NCBI GenBank assembly: GCA_046760905.1
Contig: JBHIFB010000015.1
Coordinates: 1-35,732 of the forward strand
Length of the DNA: 35,732 nt
Source: JBHIFB01 sp046760905
GTDB lineage: Bacteria; Gemmatimonadota; CAZMKB01
Reading direction: 5' to 3'
The notes under the pieces were generated by a model, which was not told the DNA's origin, did not search any database, and saw nothing but the letters and a program-made list of their open reading frames with translations. This document shows, one piece after another, positions 32,032 through 35,732 of this stretch (position 1 is its first letter; the number at the start of each line of letters is the position of its first letter). The position numbers and the translations under genes were made by a program.

Positions 32032-32704
32032 GCTTCATCACCATTGCGATGAGTTTTCTCATGTACTGTTTTCCATGCATCGGGCCCTGGAATTCGAAGG
32101 TTCTCTCGGAGATTGTGACAAGCGGACTGAACAGCTCCTTCAACTCCTCGGGTTCATAAAGCGCCACTGACATCCCGGCAGCCGGGTCCGTTGCGACGTA
32201 TCCTTCTTCTTCGAGAAGAGGACCGTAATATCCATCCTGCCTTAGGAAAGCATAGAGTAGGTGATAGCCTCCCCTTCTTAAAAATCTCACGATACCGGAT
32301 GCGTATCTTTTCAGTATATCCCTTTCGATGATATTATCAAGGCTCGTGATGTTCATTATGACATCGAAACCGCCCTCACGCAGGGGAAGAGGATTTTCCA
32401 TATCACAGAGGATAAGAGACACCTGATCCCGGTAGCCTCTCGATTCGGCGCCCGTCCTGAACTCAAGAAGGGCCTGCCGTGAGAAATCGCAACCAACCAC
32501 GGTCATACCTGTCTCGAGGAAAGAGTAGCTGTTTCTTCCCCTGCCGCAGCCGACATCAAGGAGACTTCCATTGAAGCCGAAGCCGTCTTCTATCAGAACC
32601 TTTCTGAAGAAGGGGAAGCAGGCCGCCTCGCTTTCCGTGTATGTTGAGTGTATCCCCCTTATCTCACCGTATTCTTTTTCCCAGGATTCTCTCCGTGAAA
32701 TCAT
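32024..32704 (-). CDS. SAM-dependent methyltransferase, class I
   Basis: This 226-residue protein has the class I Rossmann methyltransferase core: LLDVGCGRGRNS (48-59) as the SAM-binding motif I, the acidic residue in VVGCDFSRQAL, CDMENPLP as the adenine contact, then FDVIMNITSLDNI and FLRRGGYHLL. The substrate is unknown. It lies 31 bases after the GTP cyclohydrolase stop and overlaps the dehydrogenase start. The C-terminal part (FEFQGPMHGKQYMRKLIAMV) resembles thiopurine/tellurite-type small-molecule methyltransferases. Confidence 0.85.
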   Translation of the reverse strand: MISRRESWEKEYGEIRGIHSTYTESEAACFPFFRKVLIEDGFGFNGSLLDVGCGRGRNSYSFLETGMTVVGCDFSRQALLEFRTGAESRGYRDQVSLILCDMENPLPLREGGFDVIMNITSLDNIIERDILKRYASGIVRFLRRGGYHLLYAFLRQDGYYGPLLEEEGYVATDPAAGMSVALYEPEELKELFSPLVTISERTFEFQGPMHGKQYMRKLIAMVMKRE

Positions 32705-32735
32705 CAGGCGCGGGCTCCGTCCTCGGAAGTCTGTG

Positions 32736-33287
32736 TCATGACCTCCCTATCAGCTTGAGAAACTCATTCCTCGTTTTATCACTGTCCCTGAACGCCCCGA
32801 TCAGAGCGCTTGTTATCGCCTGCGTGCCCTGCTTTTCGACACCCCTCATCATCATGCAAAGATGAGCGGCTTCCATAACCACGGCGACTCCCAATGGCTG
32901 TAGCACCTCGACGATTGCATCTGCAATCTGCTGTGTCAGCCTCTCCTGAAGCTGTAACCTGCGGCTGAACATATCCACGATCCTCGGCAGCTTACTGAGA
33001 CCGAGTATGCTGCCGGTTGGCAGATACCCGATGTGACACTTCCCGTAGAATGGTAGAAGATGGTGTTCACACAGGCTGAAAAACTCGATGTCTTTCACCA
33101 CAATCATATCATCCACGTCTTCGGAGAAGATGGCGCCATTGATTATCTCGTGCAGGTCGAGCCTGTATCCCTCGGTGAGGAATGCGATCATCTCCTCCAC
33201 CCTCTGAGGCGTTTTCAACAATCCCTCTCGTTTTGGATTCTCCCCTATCTCGACCAGCATCTCTTTCACCAATTCACTGATACTCAT
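32736..33287 (-). CDS. folE: GTP cyclohydrolase I
   Basis: This 183-residue enzyme converts GTP to 7,8-dihydroneopterin triphosphate, the first step of folate and pterin synthesis. The zinc ligands are present: C73 and H76 in SLCEHHLLPF and C144 in HLCMMMRG. GLSKLPRIVDMFSRRLQLQE and the final GAFRDSDKTRNEFL complete the family signature. I chose ATG 33287 because GGAGAG lies eight bases upstream; the frame stays open to 33329 but has no ribosome site there. Length is typical of bacterial FolE. It sits between the phosphotransferase and methyltransferase genes in one minus-strand run. Confidence 0.96.
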   Translation of the reverse strand: MSISELVKEMLVEIGENPKREGLLKTPQRVEEMIAFLTEGYRLDLHEIINGAIFSEDVDDMIVVKDIEFFSLCEHHLLPFYGKCHIGYLPTGSILGLSKLPRIVDMFSRRLQLQERLTQQIADAIVEVLQPLGVAVVMEAAHLCMMMRGVEKQGTQAITSALIGAFRDSDKTRNEFLKLIGRS

Positions 33288-33325
33288 CTTCAGCTCTCTC
33301 CATATTTTAACCACGGTCACCGGCT

Positions 33326-34264
33326 TCAATGCCCATTGTAAGATACATCATGATCTCTCCCGGCGAAAGTGAAAGACACCACGTGATACAGGAGAAGGAT
33401 GATCATATAAGCGCTTGCGACGTATATAGTAAACACAAAATAGTATGAAGGTCGATTCAGCACAAGTGCCATGCTCATGGCAAGGAGATGGCTTCCAAGC
33501 CCCAGGGGGCCGCATGCTCTGAGAAAACCCACATTGCCGTACCAGGATCTTTTGTCCTTTTCTCTTACACCAGCTATCTTCAAAGAAATCCCATCCAGGA
33601 GGGCGATGATGATATCCTGCCAACCGTAGGCGAGCCGATAGAAGGCCCTAAGAAAGGCCAGAATGCCCTTTTTGTCTTCATCGTATGGATATACCACTTC
33701 ACTGCGTGATTCCTGCAATATACCGCAACCGCTGCCACTGATTATGTTCCTGTAATAGACGTTGTAGTAGACCCAGAAACTGTTTTGAAGCCCTGACAGG
33801 AGGAAAACAGCCAGGCCGGTGTATATGTAAGCAGATTCTCCTGTTCTTTCGTATAGGAGAAACGCAGTAGCCATTATGAGTGCGAGGCTCGTTACGAAAT
33901 CTGCCGCCGAATCGAAGAACCTTCCCACTCTCGAAGGCGCATTGCGCGCCCTCGCAAGCTGTCCGTCGACTGCATCAAGAATGCTTTTGGCCTGGATCAG
34001 AAGCGCAGCAGTAAAAAGGGCGGGATAGGCACCTGAAGTTATGAGCCATGCTGCAACGATTCCGGTAAGAAGAAAGGCGAGGGTGACGTGCACGGAGTGA
34101 ATCTTCGTCTCGTATAGAAGCACTACGATTCTGAAGGCGACAGGTCTGAGGAATATCTTCGCAATCCATTCCTCGACTTCATCTGATTTGATAGTATCCT
34201 CGTATCGGAGTCGATTCTTTCCCATCGCAGTTCTGGTCTTGGTACTGATAACGGTTCGAGTCAT
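33326..34264 (-). CDS. CDP-alcohol phosphatidyltransferase family membrane protein
   Basis: This 312-residue integral membrane protein carries the full CDP-alcohol phosphotransferase motif: D97, D100-G101, A104-R105, G114, D118 and D122 (spaced D-x2-D-G-x2-A-R-x8-G-x3-D-x3-D). Several hydrophobic helices surround it (about 45-52, 60-92, 120-140 and later pairs). It would transfer a phospho-alcohol from a CDP-linked donor to an acceptor alcohol, making a phospholipid or polar-head lipid such as an inositol- or glycerol-type compound. The acceptor is unknown. The N-terminal 40 residues are hydrophilic and basic; a later ATG (residue 14) is possible as start. It is the first gene of the run towards folE. 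Confidence 0.87.
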   Translation of the reverse strand: MTRTVISTKTRTAMGKNRLRYEDTIKSDEVEEWIAKIFLRPVAFRIVVLLYETKIHSVHVTLAFLLTGIVAAWLITSGAYPALFTAALLIQAKSILDAVDGQLARARNAPSRVGRFFDSAADFVTSLALIMATAFLLYERTGESAYIYTGLAVFLLSGLQNSFWVYYNVYYRNIISGSGCGILQESRSEVVYPYDEDKKGILAFLRAFYRLAYGWQDIIIALLDGISLKIAGVREKDKRSWYGNVGFLRACGPLGLGSHLLAMSMALVLNRPSYYFVFTIYVASAYMIILLLYHVVSFTFAGRDHDVSYNGH

Positions 34265-34320
34265 AAACTTAACAAAGTCCTCACGCCGCGTCGAGAAAAA
34301 TTTAAATGCCGAAGGAAACT

Positions 34321-34333
34321 CGCCTAATTGGCG
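34321..34333. repeat. Short palindrome
   Basis: CGCC-TAATT-GGCG is a perfect four-base inverted repeat about 57 bases upstream of the phosphotransferase start; a possible operator, low certainty. Confidence 0.25.
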
Positions 34334-34671
34334 AATCAGGAATTTGAGCTAATCACTACTTCCGATCAGCACTCTCAATGAAGTGGTGTGGTGGGAATTC
34401 AACCTGGGGAAGATGGTTTTTCGGTTGGCAATTCTGACTGGGTTCGGTATAATAAAATTATAGAAGGCGGTGAAATTATAGAATAGCTTTTCATGATCTG
34501 GGGAACAGACAGAGACCCGGATGATGGTGATACTTACCGATTGAGGATATGGGAATAGGATGAAATTGGTGTAGAGAAATATAATTACGACAATGAAAAT
34601 AACCAGGCTATTGGATGAGGGAATATTGTAGTCATTTTCATAGAATGGGCAATTCGGATCAACATTTTTGC

Positions 34672-34700
34672 TTGACAATACGCAATATGTGTGTTATAAT
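34672..34700 (+). promoter_or_regulatory. Perfect sigma-70-type promoter of the PEP-CTERM gene
   Basis: TTGACA (34672-34677) and TATAAT (34695-34700) are separated by exactly 17 bases. The start point would be near 34707, about 43 bases before the TTG start codon. Confidence 0.75.
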
Positions 34701-34749
34701 GCGAAATAGAAAAATTTAAAATATTCATGATGAGCTCGGAGGACTGAGA

Positions 34750-35034
34750 TTGATCAGAATTATAATCAAAGCCATTTGCCTGGTACTATTCCTGTTATTG
34801 GCGAATTACCAATTGACGGATTACTTTTCCAGAGCTTTCGTGTTATCTGACAGGCTGAATATACCTGTAGAAGTCTTAGGTGAAATGAGCGTGAAAGAGG
34901 CGTATGCTTCTGCATCAGATCCAAATCGTGCTCCACCATTACCTGAACCCGCCACGCTCACACTGTTGGGAACAGGGTTGGCCGGGATAGGCATCTACGG
35001 TTTAATCAGGCGTCGAAGGAATGGAAGGCGGTAG
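34750..35034 (+). CDS. Small PEP-CTERM sorting-domain protein
   Basis: This 94-residue protein has an N-terminal signal helix (about 3-19), a short polar middle and a C-terminal PEP-CTERM signal: P65-E66-P67, a hydrophobic helix (70-86) and a basic cluster RRRR (87-90). Such tails are recognised by exosortase, which cuts near the PEP motif before attachment of the protein to the surface or exopolysaccharide matrix. The start is TTG, supported by GGAGG seven bases upstream and by the perfect promoter. After processing only about 45 residues would remain, so it may be a matrix peptide or an accessory of the exosortase encoded next. PEP-CTERM assignment is firm. Confidence 0.9.
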   Translation: MIRIIIKAICLVLFLLLANYQLTDYFSRAFVLSDRLNIPVEVLGEMSVKEAYASASDPNRAPPLPEPATLTLLGTGLAGIGIYGLIRRRRNGRR

Positions 35035-35112
35035 GAGCAGTCTGGAAATCCATGACAAGGAATCGAAAACAGCACCTGCTTAATATCGCTTGCTCCATCA
35101 TCCTCTCCTTCT

Positions 35113-35732
35113 ATGAACCTCTCCATAAGTGAGACATCAAGTAAAAAACTATTCATCCTTTACAGCGTCACGATTCTTTTCATTTTCTCTCAATCCTTGA
35201 AAGAATTATTCATCCTCTCATTCCAGCGCGAAGTTTACTCCCATATCGCATTGATCCCCCTGATAAGCGGATATTTCATTTATTCAAATCGAAAAATTGT
35301 ATTCTCCAGTAGTAGTCATTCCATAAACAACGGCATTCTGGTCACCCTTCTTGGCATCGTAATGTATCTGGTAGCGAAGAATTTTGGTGATTACTTGAAC
35401 AGGAACGATTATCTGTCGATCATGACCTTTGCAGCAATCTTGTCGTGGGTGGGTGGATACTCATTCTTCTATGGAATGGATCCCTTGAGAAGTGCGAAAT
35501 TCCCTTTTCTGTTCCTCGCTTTCATGATACCGATCCCCACCTGGCTCATAGACAGAGTGATCTTATTCTTGCAGGAATGGTCAGCTGAGGCTACGAATGG
35601 TCTCTTCCTCCTCGCAGGAATACCTTTCCTGCGAGAGGGAGAAACATTCCATCTGTCGGAATTGAGTATCCAAGTTGCCGAGCAATGTAGCGGTATTCGA
35701 TCGAGCATTGCCCTCTTCATCACCAGCATACT
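35113..35732 (+). CDS. Exosortase (truncated by the window end)
   Basis: The first 206 residues are present and the gene runs off the right edge. It is a polytopic membrane protein with at least six hydrophobic helices. Exosortase signatures are present: the catalytic cysteine C192 in AEQCSGIRSS, and upstream FMIPIPTWLIDRVILFLQ, matching the conserved P-x-P helix before the active site. The arginine and histidine of the later catalytic triad lie outside the window. It cleaves PEP-CTERM proteins at the outer face of the inner membrane. The start at 35113 has no strong ribosome site; the frame is open back to 35056. It lies 78 bases after the small PEP-CTERM gene and complements the XrtA-type ATPase and polysaccharide genes at the other end. 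Confidence 0.9.
   Translation, partial: MNLSISETSSKKLFILYSVTILFIFSQSLKELFILSFQREVYSHIALIPLISGYFIYSNRKIVFSSSSHSINNGILVTLLGIVMYLVAKNFGDYLNRNDYLSIMTFAAILSWVGGYSFFYGMDPLRSAKFPFLFLAFMIPIPTWLIDRVILFLQEWSAEATNGLFLLAGIPFLREGETFHLSELSIQVAEQCSGIRSSIALFITSI

Larger units (their letters stand above)
34265..34749. other. AT-rich intergenic region between divergent operons
   Basis: These 485 bases separate the phosphotransferase gene (minus) from the PEP-CTERM gene (plus). They contain a short palindrome (34321-34333) and the promoter of the PEP-CTERM gene. A minus-strand open frame at 34349-34678 is judged non-coding. Confidence 0.5.

Noticed and set aside
34349..34678. Minus-strand frame of 109 residues with one hydrophobic stretch
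   Set aside because: It starts with TTG inside the PEP-CTERM promoter, has no ribosome site and shows no recognisable domain.
1..35732. CRISPR arrays, rRNA or tRNA genes
   Set aside because: No regularly spaced repeats or conserved RNA gene sequences were seen on either strand by eye.

Overview
The window looks like a chromosomal segment of a Gram-negative bacterium, probably a deep-branching or uncultured lineage. Both ends carry parts of an exosortase/PEP-CTERM and exopolysaccharide locus, which is confined to bacteria with an outer membrane. A glutaredoxin-like gene with two in-frame UGA codons implies selenocysteine use. A pupylation locus is present, although Pup is best known from Actinobacteria and occurs only sporadically in Gram-negative phyla. 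I cannot name the phylum from this sequence. No rRNA, tRNA or CRISPR array was seen.

Layout. At 81-3556 (minus) lie an XrtA-associated secretion ATPase, a Wzz/GumC-like co-polymerase and a frameshifted Wza-like exporter, followed by an orphan IS3-type orfA (3634-3927) and about 1 kb of AT-rich, hairpin-rich DNA. At 4901-8223 (minus) are a SlyD-like FKBP isomerase, a cold shock protein whose leader contains an intrinsic terminator, and a large secreted beta-propeller protein. An XRE/S24-like regulator (8395-9075, minus) is divergent from a PAS histidine kinase and NarL-type regulator pair (9525-11728, plus). Two large membrane proteins follow, a phosphodiesterase-type protein and a TPR protein, with a two-selenocysteine protein between them. 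A Lon-family protease (16584-18956) has an intact Ser-Lys protease site but a clearly degenerate AAA+ motor.

The centrepiece is 19198-28993, ten codirectional, tightly packed genes: FHA-like/RING protein, E1, E2, unknown protein, ubiquitin-like protein, JAB/JAMM isopeptidase, Mpa/ARC-like AAA+ unfoldase, Dop-like, Pup, PafA-like. This puts a complete eukaryote-style conjugation set (E1, E2, candidate E3, Ubl, deconjugase) in one apparent operon with a complete pupylation set. The order ARC-dop-pup-pafA matches the actinobacterial Pup-proteasome locus, but the 20S core genes that normally sit between pup and pafA are missing. The ATPase also lacks the usual C-terminal 20S-docking motif. Two protein tags would therefore feed, or regulate, one unfoldase with no obvious proteolytic chamber. 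The adjacent Lon-like protein is one speculative candidate for the missing peptidase.

Downstream and convergent is a sigma-54-type AAA+ protein without a GAFTGA loop (29049-30914). Then comes a minus-strand operon (31357-34264) encoding a CDP-alcohol phosphotransferase, GTP cyclohydrolase I, a methyltransferase and a short-chain dehydrogenase. The right end has a perfect-consensus promoter, a small PEP-CTERM protein and an exosortase cut by the window edge.
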